From Bradyrhizobium vignae (GTDB taxonomy: Bacteria; Pseudomonadota; Alphaproteobacteria; Rhizobiales; Xanthobacteraceae), in contig NZ_RDQF01000018.1 of NCBI RefSeq assembly GCF_004114425.1, positions 62,001-126,000 on the forward strand: a DNA stretch of 64,000 nt, read 5' to 3'. This document shows positions 25,665-34,193 of the stretch, one piece after another (the first letter of the stretch is position 1; each line of letters starts with the position of its first letter). The notes beneath the pieces were generated by a model. It ran no database searches, was not told the DNA's origin, and saw nothing but the letters and a program-made list of their open reading frames with translations. The translations under genes and the position numbers were made by a program.

Positions 25665-26426
25665 TTAGATTTCACCACCGGCAACCGCGATCGCCTGTCC
25701 GGTGATCGCGCCGGCGCCCTCGCCGCACAGCCAGAGAACCGCGTCAGCGACCTCCTGAGGCGTGATCAGGCGCCCTTGCGGATTGTGTTTCGCAAGCTCT
25801 GCGACGGCCTGCTCGCGGCTACGCCCCGTCTTCTTCATGATATTCTCGATGCTGCCGGCAACGAGATCGGTGTCGGTGAAGCCGGGACATACCGCATTCA
25901 CGGTGACGTTGCTTCCAGCCATCTCGAGGGCAAGGGACCGCACGAACCCGACCACGGCGTGCTTAGCGGCAGCGTATGCGCTGACATAGGCGTAGCCTTT
26001 GAGCCCGGCCGTGGACGCAACCGCGACAATGCGGCCATAGGGACGATCTTTCATGCCCGGCAGCACAGCCTGGACGGCGTGGACCACGCCCATGAAATTG
26101 ACATCCATCATGCGCGCAAAAAGGGCGGTATCCGATTTCGCAAACGGCGCCGATTCAGCGCTGCCCGCATTGGCAATGAGAATGTCGATCGGCTTGCGCG
26201 CACTTGCCGCGGCAATGGCGCCTTTCAGTGACGTTTCGTTCGAGACATCAGCGACAGCCGCAAAGTGCGCGGCACCTGCATTGACCGCCTCTTCGAGAAC
26301 CGCCGCATTTCGGCCAAGCACGGTCACGGTCGCGCCAGCGCCGACCAGAGAAGCAGCTATCGCACGGCCGATGCCGCGACCGCCTCCGGTCACCAGCGCA
26401 TGCGGCGAATGCGGCAATCCGGACAT
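25665..26426 (-). CDS. SDR-family dehydrogenase (3-hydroxyacyl-CoA dehydrogenase-like)
   Basis: A 253-residue short-chain dehydrogenase with GGGRGIGRAIAASL near residue 12, NAG at IANAGSAES and the active-site tyrosine motif YAAAK preceded by VASTAGLKGYAYVSA. I place the start at the ATG at 26424-26426 (MSGLPHSPHALVTGG), which has GGAG seven bases upstream. A longer frame would run across the predicted promoter/operator at 26459-26487 and is unlikely. It probably acts on a hydroxyacyl-CoA intermediate, with the enoyl-CoA hydratase encoded next. Confidence 0.87.
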   Translation of the reverse strand: MSGLPHSPHALVTGGGRGIGRAIAASLVGAGATVTVLGRNAAVLEEAVNAGAAHFAAVADVSNETSLKGAIAAASARKPIDILIANAGSAESAPFAKSDTALFARMMDVNFMGVVHAVQAVLPGMKDRPYGRIVAVASTAGLKGYAYVSAYAAAKHAVVGFVRSLALEMAGSNVTVNAVCPGFTDTDLVAGSIENIMKKTGRSREQAVAELAKHNPQGRLITPQEVADAVLWLCGEGAGAITGQAIAVAGGEI

Positions 26427-26458
26427 GCGCTGGCTCCCTGGGCTGCTGATCGTTCCCC

Positions 26459-26487
26459 GATATATTTTAACCTTCAAGTTTTTGCAA
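26459..26487 (-). promoter_or_regulatory. Promoter and MarR-type operator (site E) of the SDR-hydratase operon
   Basis: On the minus strand TTGCAA (26482-26487) and a -10-like TATATC (26459-26464) are separated by 17 bp. The operator TTTTAACCTTCAAG (26465-26478) fills the spacer. It matches the cluster pattern TTTTA-N4-TMAAA at nearly all positions. It is 75 bp from site F of the divergent operon. Confidence 0.6.
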
Positions 26488-26541
26488 CGAAAGCGCCGAT
26501 CGACATCGCGAACGCCCGCATGGCGCCCGGCCCGAAAATTG

Positions 26542-26555
26542 CTTTAAGTGTAAAA
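26542..26555. promoter_or_regulatory. MarR-type operator (site F) upstream of the hydrolase operon
   Basis: CTTTAAGTGTAAAA matches the cluster operator and includes TAAAAT (26551-26556) as a possible plus-strand -10. A matching -35 is not obvious. It lies 63 bp before the GTG start at 26618. Confidence 0.6.
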
Positions 26556-26617
26556 TTATCGCTTCCCATCGCCGGCAAGCCTGTTAGCATCGAAGGGCCC
26601 AGCAAAAAGGATGTCGC

Positions 26618-27433
26618 GTGTCGCAGCCTGTGCCAATGATAACAAAGGACGGACGCTTCGCCTATGAGGCCGCGGGCGATCCGGGCGCGATACCTCTGAT
26701 CTTCCTGCATGGCATCGGCGGCGCGGCGCGGGCCTGGCGGCGGCAGCTTGCCAACTTCGGCGACCGCTTCCGCGCGATCGCATGGGATATGCCGGGTTAT
26801 GGCGGATCGGCGCCGCTCGCCAGCGTCAGCATCGCTGCCCTGGCGGAAGCACTCCAGCAGTTCATCGAGCAACTCGGCGTCAGCGGGCCTGTTCTGATCG
26901 GCCATTCCATCGGCGGCATGATCGTCCAAAGGTGGCTGGTGCAGTTTCCCAAACTGGCACGCGCGGTCGTGCTGGCGCAGACCAGCCCGGCCTTCGGCAA
27001 CGCCGACGGCGACTGGCAGAAATCATTCGTCGCGGCGCGGCTCGGGCCGCTCGAGCGCGGGGAGACGATGAAGTCGCTGGCCCCGTCGCTGGTGAAGGAA
27101 CTCGTCGGCGACGATCCGGATCCGAACTGGATGGAGCTTGCCCGCGAATGCATGGGGAGCGTGCCTGAGGCCAGCTATCGCGCCATGATGCTGGCTCTCA
27201 TCGGCTTCGATCAGCGCAGCACGCTTGGGAATATCTCCGTTCCCACCCTGCTGCTGTCCGGCTCAAAGGACAACAACGCGCCTGCGCCGATGATGGCAAA
27301 GACGGCGACCTTTATTCCGGGAGCTGAATATGTCGAGCTCGCCGGCGTGGGCCATCTCGCCAATCTCGAACGCCCCGGTGCCTTTGACGGCGCTCTCGCC
27401 CGGTTTCTGAACTCTCTCGCGACCAAAGCCTAA
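26618..27433 (+). CDS. Alpha/beta-fold hydrolase
   Basis: A 271-residue alpha/beta hydrolase. The nucleophile elbow is GHSIGG (Ser near residue 98), the oxyanion region is FLHGIGGAARAW and the catalytic His lies in VGHLANLERP near the C-terminus. The start is GTG at 26618, supported by AAAGGA at 26605-26610; an ATG seven bases earlier is in another frame. It is the first gene of a tightly packed five-gene operon to 32354. It could cleave a ring-opened diketone or hydrolyse a CoA or ester bond in the pathway. Confidence 0.88.
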   Translation: MSQPVPMITKDGRFAYEAAGDPGAIPLIFLHGIGGAARAWRRQLANFGDRFRAIAWDMPGYGGSAPLASVSIAALAEALQQFIEQLGVSGPVLIGHSIGGMIVQRWLVQFPKLARAVVLAQTSPAFGNADGDWQKSFVAARLGPLERGETMKSLAPSLVKELVGDDPDPNWMELARECMGSVPEASYRAMMLALIGFDQRSTLGNISVPTLLLSGSKDNNAPAPMMAKTATFIPGAEYVELAGVGHLANLERPGAFDGALARFLNSLATKA

Positions 27434-27445
27434 GGTAACTGCGCG

Positions 27446-28735
27446 ATGACCATGCAAGTCAGCAAGACGATCGGCACGACCAACAAGGTTGCGCTGGATG
27501 CGCCGATCTTCGATCCTGTCGCGTTCCGCTTGAGCGACGAGCAGGCCGGCATCGTCACGCGCGCCCGCGAGATCGGCCAGAGCGTGTTCGCTACGCGCGC
27601 GGCGGCCTACGATCGCGAGGCGATCTTCCCGACTGAGAATTATCGCGACCTGCATCGCGTCGGCCTGCTCGGCATTGCCGTCCCCAAGAAGCACGGCGGC
27701 CTCGGCGCGAACTATCAGACCTATGCCTTGGCGGCCGCCGAGATCGGCCGCTATTGCGGTGCGACCGCGCTGACATGGAACATGCACGTCTGTTCGACGC
27801 TATGGTCGGGTCCCCTTGCCGACGATCTCGACATGGACAAAGAGGCGCGCGCCGAGCACGAACGGCGGCGCGCAGTCCACTACAAGCGCATCGTCGAGGA
27901 TGGCGCAATCTATTCGCAGCCCTTCTCCGAAGGAGGCGCGGCGGCTGCCGGTGGGGTCGCATTCGGCACGGAAGCAAGGCCGGTCGAAGGCGGCTGGATC
28001 ATCAACGGCAAGAAGATCTTTGCGTCGCTCTCGGGTCATGCCGATTATTACGGCGTGCTCTGCACCGAGATTGAGGAAGGCGAGAAGGCTTCGCGCCGCA
28101 ACACGCTTTACCTTGCGATTCCCGCCAAGTCGGAAGGTGTTTCCGTCGTCGGCGATTGGGATCCGCTAGGCATGCGCGGCACGGTCTCACGGACGCTTCT
28201 GTTCAAGGACGTGTTCGTGCCGGATGATTCCGCGCTGATGCCCCGTGGCGTCTATTTCCAGGCCGCGATGCGCTGGCCGCACATGTTCCTGACGCTGTCG
28301 CCGACCTATATGGGTCTCGCACAAGCCGCCTATGACTTCACCGTACGTTACTTGCGCGGCGAGGTTCCGGGCATGCCGCCGGTCAAACGGCGGATGTACC
28401 CGACCAAGCAGATCGCGGTCGCGCAGATGCAGATCAAGCTGGAGCAGATCAAGACAATCTGGTTTCAGGCAGTGACCGAAGCACGCGCCAATCCGACCAA
28501 GGAGCAGGTTCTGCGCGCCTATGCCGCGCAATATTCGGTGATGGAGGGCGCCAATGAGCTCGCCGCGCTAGCGATCCGCACCTGCGGCGGTCAGGCCATG
28601 CTTCGCTCGCTGCCGCTGGAGCGGATCTATCGCGACAGCCGCTGCGGCTCGCTGATGCTGCCCTGGACCGCCGAGCTCTGCCTCGACCGAATCGGGCGCG
28701 AAGCGCTGTACGAGGCCGGCGAAACGGACGACTGA
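27446..28735 (+). CDS. Acyl-CoA dehydrogenase-family protein
   Basis: A 429-residue acyl-CoA dehydrogenase-fold flavoprotein. Visible segments are GLLGIAVPKKHGGLGANYQTY, the active-site-side IYSQPFSEGGAA, and the C-terminal ACAD helices with RTCGGQAMLRSLPLERIYRDSRCGSLMLPW. The last segment corresponds to the FAD-binding region of the family. It begins 12 bp after the hydrolase gene. It may dehydrogenate an alicyclic acyl-CoA, although some family members are flavin monooxygenases or desulfurases. Confidence 0.88.
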   Translation: MTMQVSKTIGTTNKVALDAPIFDPVAFRLSDEQAGIVTRAREIGQSVFATRAAAYDREAIFPTENYRDLHRVGLLGIAVPKKHGGLGANYQTYALAAAEIGRYCGATALTWNMHVCSTLWSGPLADDLDMDKEARAEHERRRAVHYKRIVEDGAIYSQPFSEGGAAAAGGVAFGTEARPVEGGWIINGKKIFASLSGHADYYGVLCTEIEEGEKASRRNTLYLAIPAKSEGVSVVGDWDPLGMRGTVSRTLLFKDVFVPDDSALMPRGVYFQAAMRWPHMFLTLSPTYMGLAQAAYDFTVRYLRGEVPGMPPVKRRMYPTKQIAVAQMQIKLEQIKTIWFQAVTEARANPTKEQVLRAYAAQYSVMEGANELAALAIRTCGGQAMLRSLPLERIYRDSRCGSLMLPWTAELCLDRIGREALYEAGETDD

Positions 28736-28737
28736 CG

Positions 28738-30273
28738 GTGGACCTCTGTAGCCTGATCGACCGCAATGCGGCGTTCGCGCCAGACAAGACAGCCATTGCC
28801 TTCGAAGGCGAGCAGCTGAGCTACGCGGCATTCGCCTCGCGCATCGAACGGACCGCGACGGCGTTGAAGCAACAGCTCGGCGTCGGCCGCGGCGACCGGG
28901 TCGCGATTTTGAGCCTGAACCGGCCGGATTATCTGGTCCTGCTCTACGCGTGCGCGCGGCTCGGCGCGATCCTGGTGCCGCTAAACTGGCGGCTGGCCGT
29001 CGCCGAGCAGCTATTCATTCTCGGCGATGCCGGCGCCAAGGTCCTGGTGCTCGAGCAGGCATTTTCCGGAGTGCTTGCCGAGCTTGGGCAGACTGCGCCG
29101 GAGACATCCGTGGTCGGTCTCGACTTCCCGCCACCTCGCGGTGTGACATTTGAAGCTCTGCTGGCTCGCAGCCAGGGCAGCGGCCGCACCCCTCACACCG
29201 ACCTCTCCTGCCCGCTCCTCATCGTCTACACCTCAGGAACGACGGGGCGGCCGAAAGGCGCAGTGCTGCGCCAGGAGGCGCTGTTCTGGAACGGCGTCAT
29301 GAGCCAGCACATGCACAACATGACATCCGACGACCACGTGCTGACTGTGCTGCCGTTCTTCCACGTCGGCGGCCTCAACATCCAGACCACGCCGGCGCTG
29401 CAGCTGGGCGCGACGGTCACGGTCCATGCGCGCTTCGCGCCGGATGCCGCGCTTGCGGCCATCCAACAGGAACGGCCGACACTCACGGTGATGGTGCCTG
29501 CGATCCTGCAGGCGGTGAGCGAGCATCCTGCCTGGCCGACCACTGATCTTTCGTCACTCAAGGCCATCGCCACCGGCTCGACCATCGTGCCTCCTCACCT
29601 GATCGAGCGTTTCGTCGCGCGCGATGTCCCGGTACTTCAGGTCTATGGCTCGACGGAAACCTGCCCGATCGCCGTCTACACGCGGCTTGGCGGCGACCTT
29701 TCGCGCGCGGGATCGACCGGCCTTGCCGGCTTGTGCTGCGAAGCCAAGGTGATCGATCAGGCCGGCAACGAAGTCCTTACGGGCACGCCGGGCGAGATCG
29801 CGGTGCGCGGGCCCAACGTGTTCTTTGAATATTGGGGCAACGAGGCCGCAACGCGCGACGCGTTGCACGACGGCTGGTACCGCACCGGTGATATCGGCCT
29901 GTGCGATGCCGACGGCTATTTCTGGGTCCGTGACCGCAAGAAGAACATGATCATATCAGGCGGGGAAAACGTCTACCCGGCCGAGGTCGAGCGCGTTTTG
30001 CTCGAACATCCTGATGTCAGCGAATGCGCCGTGATCGGCCGGCCCGACCCGCGCTGGGACGAGGTGCCGATCGCCTATGTCATTGCGAGATCCGGCTGCC
30101 GGCTCGAAGCGGACGAATTGAGGGCGCATCTTCAGGCACAACTCGCGCGCTACAAGGTGCCGCGCGAGATCGTCTTCGTCACCGATCTGCCGCGGACGGC
30201 ACTGGGCAAGGTCCAGCATTTCGTACTGAAGCAGCTTGATGCGCAGTCCCGCGCGCAAGGAGAAGCATCTTGA
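28738..30273 (+). CDS. Acyl-CoA synthetase (class I adenylate-forming)
   Basis: A 511-residue long-chain-fatty-acid/aryl-CoA-ligase-like enzyme. The P-loop is LLIVYTSGTTGRPKGAVL near 160, with YGSTETCPIAVY, the aspartate motif DGWYRTGDIG and the C-terminal catalytic-Lys region PRTALGKVQHFVLKQL. GTG start two bases after the preceding stop. A second CoA ligase in the cluster suggests that a later acid intermediate, or an alternative substrate, is activated again. The stop overlaps the TTG start of the next gene. Confidence 0.88.
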   Translation: MDLCSLIDRNAAFAPDKTAIAFEGEQLSYAAFASRIERTATALKQQLGVGRGDRVAILSLNRPDYLVLLYACARLGAILVPLNWRLAVAEQLFILGDAGAKVLVLEQAFSGVLAELGQTAPETSVVGLDFPPPRGVTFEALLARSQGSGRTPHTDLSCPLLIVYTSGTTGRPKGAVLRQEALFWNGVMSQHMHNMTSDDHVLTVLPFFHVGGLNIQTTPALQLGATVTVHARFAPDAALAAIQQERPTLTVMVPAILQAVSEHPAWPTTDLSSLKAIATGSTIVPPHLIERFVARDVPVLQVYGSTETCPIAVYTRLGGDLSRAGSTGLAGLCCEAKVIDQAGNEVLTGTPGEIAVRGPNVFFEYWGNEAATRDALHDGWYRTGDIGLCDADGYFWVRDRKKNMIISGGENVYPAEVERVLLEHPDVSECAVIGRPDPRWDEVPIAYVIARSGCRLEADELRAHLQAQLARYKVPREIVFVTDLPRTALGKVQHFVLKQLDAQSRAQGEAS

Positions 30274-31358
30274 AGATCGCAGTTCTAGGTGGGGGAAACG
30301 GCTCTTTCGCGGCCGCGGGCGATTTTGCTCTGTCGGGGCATGAGGTGCGGCTTTGGCGCCGCGATGCCGGTCAAGTCGCAGCACACCGCGCCGCCGGCTC
30401 GCGCATCCTGGTCAAGGATCATAACGGCCGTCACGACCTGAAGCTCGCGCTGGTCACGACCGATATCGCCGAAGCCGTCGACGGAACGGAGTTGATCCTG
30501 TGCCCTGCCCCGGCCTTCGCGCAGCCGGATATTGCCCGTCTGCTTGCCCCGCATCTGCGGGACGGTCAGGTCGTATTTCTGCCGCCGGCGACGTTCGGCT
30601 CGATGATCTTCGCCCAAGCGGCACGGGATGTCGGCAACCACGCCAGGGTGAGCTTTGCCGAAACCGGCACGCTGCCCTGGCTGACCCGCAAGCACGGAAC
30701 GTTCGAGGTCGCGATCACCATCCGCGCCAAGCGCCTGCCCGTCGGTGTGTTCCCGCTTGATCAGGCGCCGCATGCACTCGAAATCATCGGACGCGCTTTC
30801 CCGGGCGTGATCGAACCGTGCGGAGATGCGCTATCCGGCGCGCTGATGAACGCAGGCCCGATCATTCATCCGCCGTTGATCGTGATGAACGCAGGCCCGA
30901 TCGAGCATTTCGAACGCTGGGACATTCACAAGGAAGGCACACAAGCCGCGATTCGCCGGGTCACCGACGCGCTCGACGCCGAACGCATCGCGGTGCGCGA
31001 GGCGCTCGGCTACGGCGCGCCGCATTTCCCGCTCGCCCATCACTACGCGAAGGAAGGCGAGATCTGGATGTATGGCCGCGGTTCGCATGATCGTCTGACC
31101 GATTCCGGCGACTGGCGAGAGCGGATAGTGCTGACCGAACATCGCTACATGCGCGAGGATCTGCGGCTCGGGCTGTCGCTGCTGGTCTCCGTCGCTGGCC
31201 TTTCTGGCGTAGCCACGCCGTTGGCCAAGGCATTTCTGTCGATTGGCGGCGCTGTCTGTGGCGAAGATTTTGCGCGAAGTGGCCGGACGCTCGAAACACT
31301 GGGTCTTGGCGATCTCAGCAAGGCCGAACTGCAGACGCTGCTTCGCAACGGATTCTGA
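30270..31358 (+). CDS. NAD/NADP octopine/nopaline dehydrogenase-family protein
   Basis: A 362-residue opine-dehydrogenase-like oxidoreductase. The N-terminal Rossmann loop is LGGGNGSFAAAGDFALSGHEV and the C-terminal helical domain contains EREALGYGAPHFPLAHHY-like family residues (actual text RIAVREALGYGAPHFPLAH). The start is TTG overlapping the previous TGA, with AAGGAG correctly spaced. Opine dehydrogenases join an amino acid and a 2-oxoacid reductively, or run in reverse to release the amino acid. Its place inside an aryl-CoA catabolic operon is unusual. A role on an N-substituted or hydroxy intermediate is possible but unproven. Confidence 0.85.
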   Translation: MKIAVLGGGNGSFAAAGDFALSGHEVRLWRRDAGQVAAHRAAGSRILVKDHNGRHDLKLALVTTDIAEAVDGTELILCPAPAFAQPDIARLLAPHLRDGQVVFLPPATFGSMIFAQAARDVGNHARVSFAETGTLPWLTRKHGTFEVAITIRAKRLPVGVFPLDQAPHALEIIGRAFPGVIEPCGDALSGALMNAGPIIHPPLIVMNAGPIEHFERWDIHKEGTQAAIRRVTDALDAERIAVREALGYGAPHFPLAHHYAKEGEIWMYGRGSHDRLTDSGDWRERIVLTEHRYMREDLRLGLSLLVSVAGLSGVATPLAKAFLSIGGAVCGEDFARSGRTLETLGLGDLSKAELQTLLRNGF

Positions 31359-31361
31359 TCG

Positions 31362-32354
31362 ATGACCAATCGCGTCAATATCGCCTGTCTCGGCGCCGGC
31401 CGCATGGGACGCGGCATCGCCGTCGCGTTCGCCTATGCGGGACATGCGGTCACGATGGTCGACGTCAAGGCGCGCTCCGCGGCGGAGTTCGCCAAGCTGG
31501 AAGCGGATGCGCTTGGCGAGGTCAGGACGACCTTTGCCAGCCTGGCGAAGCTGGGGCTCTTGACCGAGGCAGATGTAGATCCCCTTGTCGCACGGGTCTC
31601 AGTGATCGCGGCCGGCCAAAGCGAGGAAGCACTATCCGACGCCGGGATGGTCTTCGAGGGCGTTCCTGAGGTCGTCGAGCTCAAGCGCGAGGTGCTCGGG
31701 GCGGCTTCAAAGCAGGTCGGTCCGGATACAGTCATCGCGTCGACAACCTCGACCATCCTCGTCGATGATCTATCCGGCGCGATCGTTAACCCTCGCCGCT
31801 TCCTGAACGTGCACTGGCTTAACCCGGCCTATCTGATCCCGCTGGTCGAGATCTCGCCCGGCAGAGCCACTGATCCCATCGTCGTCGACGAGGTCAAGGC
31901 GCTGCTCGAAGGCATCGGCAAGGTCCCGGTGGTCTGTGCAGCGACGCCCGGCTTCATCGTTCCACGGATCCAGGCGCTGGCGATGAACGAGGCCGCTCGC
32001 ATGGTCGAGGAAGGGGTCGCCAGCGCCGAGGAGATCGACAAGGCGATCCGTTACGGTTTCGGCTTCCGCTACGCCGTGCTCGGCCTGCTCGAATTCATCG
32101 ATTGGGGCGGCGGCGACATCCTATACTACGCAAGCAGATATCTGGAAGGCGCGCTCGGCAGCGAGCGTTATCGGGCACCGGATGTCATTTCACGCAACAT
32201 GCATGAAGGCCGGATCGGCCTGCGCACCGGTGCAGGCTTTCTCGATTATTCCGGGCTCGACGTCGACGTCTATCGCGCGAAGCGGCTCCAGGCCATGGTC
32301 GATCTGCTCCGACACTTCGGACTAGCGCGCCCCCCGGTGCTCGACCGCAACTAG
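31362..32354 (+). CDS. 3-hydroxyacyl-CoA dehydrogenase family protein
   Basis: A 330-residue protein with N-terminal NAD-binding LGAGRMGRGIAVAFAYAGHAV, the catalytic LNVHWLNPAYLIPLVEI (His) and GFIVPRIQALAMNEAARMVEEG, which carries the conserved C-terminal-domain contact. Length suits the 3-hydroxybutyryl-CoA-type dehydrogenases. It closes the operon starting at 26618. The stop TAG overlaps the stop of the opposite NicX-like gene within the 4-bp palindrome CTAG. Confidence 0.88.
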   Translation: MTNRVNIACLGAGRMGRGIAVAFAYAGHAVTMVDVKARSAAEFAKLEADALGEVRTTFASLAKLGLLTEADVDPLVARVSVIAAGQSEEALSDAGMVFEGVPEVVELKREVLGAASKQVGPDTVIASTTSTILVDDLSGAIVNPRRFLNVHWLNPAYLIPLVEISPGRATDPIVVDEVKALLEGIGKVPVVCAATPGFIVPRIQALAMNEAARMVEEGVASAEEIDKAIRYGFGFRYAVLGLLEFIDWGGGDILYYASRYLEGALGSERYRAPDVISRNMHEGRIGLRTGAGFLDYSGLDVDVYRAKRLQAMVDLLRHFGLARPPVLDRN

Positions 32355-33397
32355 CCAAAGACGTCCTGGAGCACGCCCTCCCGGACCACCGTAACGCCAT
32401 CGAGCTCGATGGTCGTGCCCATTATCGGCAGATCGAAATGCCCCGCCGTGTAACGGCCGGCGAATTCATTGGCGCCGGTTGAGAACAGGAAATTGCCGGA
32501 GACGGCCCGAATCTCGGTGCCGTTGGTGTCGCGCTGATCATACATCGACAGCGCCTCGTAGCGCGCGCCGGAGTTCATGCCGAAGCCGACATGCGAGACC
32601 GCATAGGCTTCGCGATCTCCCCAGGCAGCGAGATAGGCGCGCATCATCGCGGCATCCGTGCCCTCGCCTTCCAGCTCGACGACATAATCGTCCTTCAACG
32701 TCATCTTCACGGGCGATGTCAGGTAGCGCTTGAAGGTGAGATTGATGTCACCAGGCGCCATCACCAGAGTGCCGTTGATGGTCCCGCTCTTGGGGAAGCT
32801 GACGACGATACCGCCGGGCCAATGTGCCAGCGTGCCGGGCTTGTCGGTCCAGCCCCACACACCAACCGTCGAAGCGCCGACCATGTCGACATCGAGCGCG
32901 GTGCCGGCCTTCGAGGTCACCCGCATCCGCTTGGTCCCCCGCAGCATCTTCGCCGCCGCGCGAACGCGCTTCTCAAGCGCGGAATCCGGCACCATGCGCT
33001 CCAGCGCTTCGGGATGCTCGTTGGAGATCACCAGGATCCGCGCGCCGGCCTTGAGGATCTCGGGCGTTTCCCCCGCATGCATCAGGCCTTCGATGGTGCA
33101 ATCCACCACAAACCCGGCCTGCTGAAGCGCCGTGATGACTGGCCGGAGCTTTTGCATTGCCTCGCTCGCGCCGGTGGAGCGCACCGGAACGACATGACGG
33201 TTACGCGGTGTCGGCATCACCAAGTGAAACGGCCGCGCGCCCATGCGCAGCAGGGCCAGCTCCGCAAGATGCACGTTCAACGCACGCGACTGGGTTTCCG
33301 AGAGGATCGCCGCGGTATCGCCGGCCTTGACGGCGCATCGCTCAAAGATCTCGCAGAATGCGTCAATCCATTTTGCTTCGATGCGATCAGCCAGCAT
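32351..33397 (-). CDS. NicX-like 2,5-dihydroxypyridine 5,6-dioxygenase family protein
   Basis: A 348-residue protein of the NicX/M29-like family. His269 (AVSHVGFG) and His320 with Asp322 (AGHFDLP) give an H-x51-H-x-D arrangement. In Pseudomonas putida NicX the iron ligands reported are His265, His318 and Asp320, almost the same spacing, and that protein is also about 350 residues. NicX opens the ring of 2,5-dihydroxypyridine to N-formylmaleamate in nicotinate breakdown. No other nic gene (amidase, deformylase) is visible nearby, so the true substrate may be another heterocycle. The start is ATG at 33395-33397, with GGGAGAG upstream. It lies downstream of the ABC permease genes on the same strand. 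Confidence 0.75.
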   Translation of the reverse strand: MLADRIEAKWIDAFCEIFERCAVKAGDTAAILSETQSRALNVHLAELALLRMGARPFHLVMPTPRNRHVVPVRSTGASEAMQKLRPVITALQQAGFVVDCTIEGLMHAGETPEILKAGARILVISNEHPEALERMVPDSALEKRVRAAAKMLRGTKRMRVTSKAGTALDVDMVGASTVGVWGWTDKPGTLAHWPGGIVVSFPKSGTINGTLVMAPGDINLTFKRYLTSPVKMTLKDDYVVELEGEGTDAAMMRAYLAAWGDREAYAVSHVGFGMNSGARYEALSMYDQRDTNGTEIRAVSGNFLFSTGANEFAGRYTAGHFDLPIMGTTIELDGVTVVREGVLQDVFG

Positions 33398-33425
33398 GGT
33401 TCTCTCCCGGTCTTCTATTTGTTCG

Positions 33426-34193
33426 TTACGCTTCGGGAAAACCCCGAAGCAGGTACGATCGCACGGCGCCCAGCAGGCCATTCAGGATCAAACCTAGCAG
33501 CGATATCGTGATAAGCGGGACGAACATGTCCACTGCCTGGAAGGTGCGGGCCGCCGTCACGAGCGCGTGGCCTAGTCCATCCGTCGATGTGATCATCTCG
33601 GCCAGAAACACCACGATACAGGAAATGACAAGGCCGATCCGGCACCCAGTCAGGATCGATGGCATCGCCGAAGGCAGCACCACCTTGAAGAGGATTTCAT
33701 AGCGTGGTGTTCCCGCTGCCATAGCCGACCAGATCAGCTTCTGCTCGACGGTCGATGCACCATAATAGGTCGACAGCAGAATGGGAAAGAGCGCGTCCGC
33801 GGCCACCAATGTGACCTTCGATCCGTGACCGAACCCGAGCAAAAGCAGGAGCGCCGGATAGAGCGCGACCTTGGGCAACGGCGCCAAGACGCGGACGATC
33901 GGACGAACCACGGCGTTGATCGCCGGATTGGCGGCGGCGGCGATGCCGATACTGACCCCGAGCACGACCGCAATCGCAAACCCGGCAAACAGGCGAATCA
34001 GCGTTGCTGCGATTTCCTGCTGGAACGTCAACGTCACGAGCTGCTGAAGCAGCCGGCTGAAGACGAAGCCCGGCGGCGGCAGCAAGACCGCGGGCGCAAG
34101 GCCGAATGACACCAGGCCCTGCCACAGGGCGAGGATCAGCGCGATCGGCGCAACGCCGAGAAGGACGTTTGGGGAGAGAAGGCGCGACATCAT
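33426..34193 (-). CDS. ABC transporter permease (SsuC/TauC family), second copy
   Basis: A 255-residue integral membrane protein with six predicted helices and the permease EAA-type loop (AMAAGTPRYEILFKVVLPSAMPSILTG). I start at the ATGATG pair at 34188-34193, which overlaps the stop of the preceding permease gene; a much longer frame upstream runs over that gene in another phase and is not real. With the other permease it forms a heterodimeric channel of a nitrate/sulfonate/taurine-type importer. Confidence 0.9.
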   Translation of the reverse strand: MMSRLLSPNVLLGVAPIALILALWQGLVSFGLAPAVLLPPPGFVFSRLLQQLVTLTFQQEIAATLIRLFAGFAIAVVLGVSIGIAAAANPAINAVVRPIVRVLAPLPKVALYPALLLLLGFGHGSKVTLVAADALFPILLSTYYGASTVEQKLIWSAMAAGTPRYEILFKVVLPSAMPSILTGCRIGLVISCIVVFLAEMITSTDGLGHALVTAARTFQAVDMFVPLITISLLGLILNGLLGAVRSYLLRGFPEA

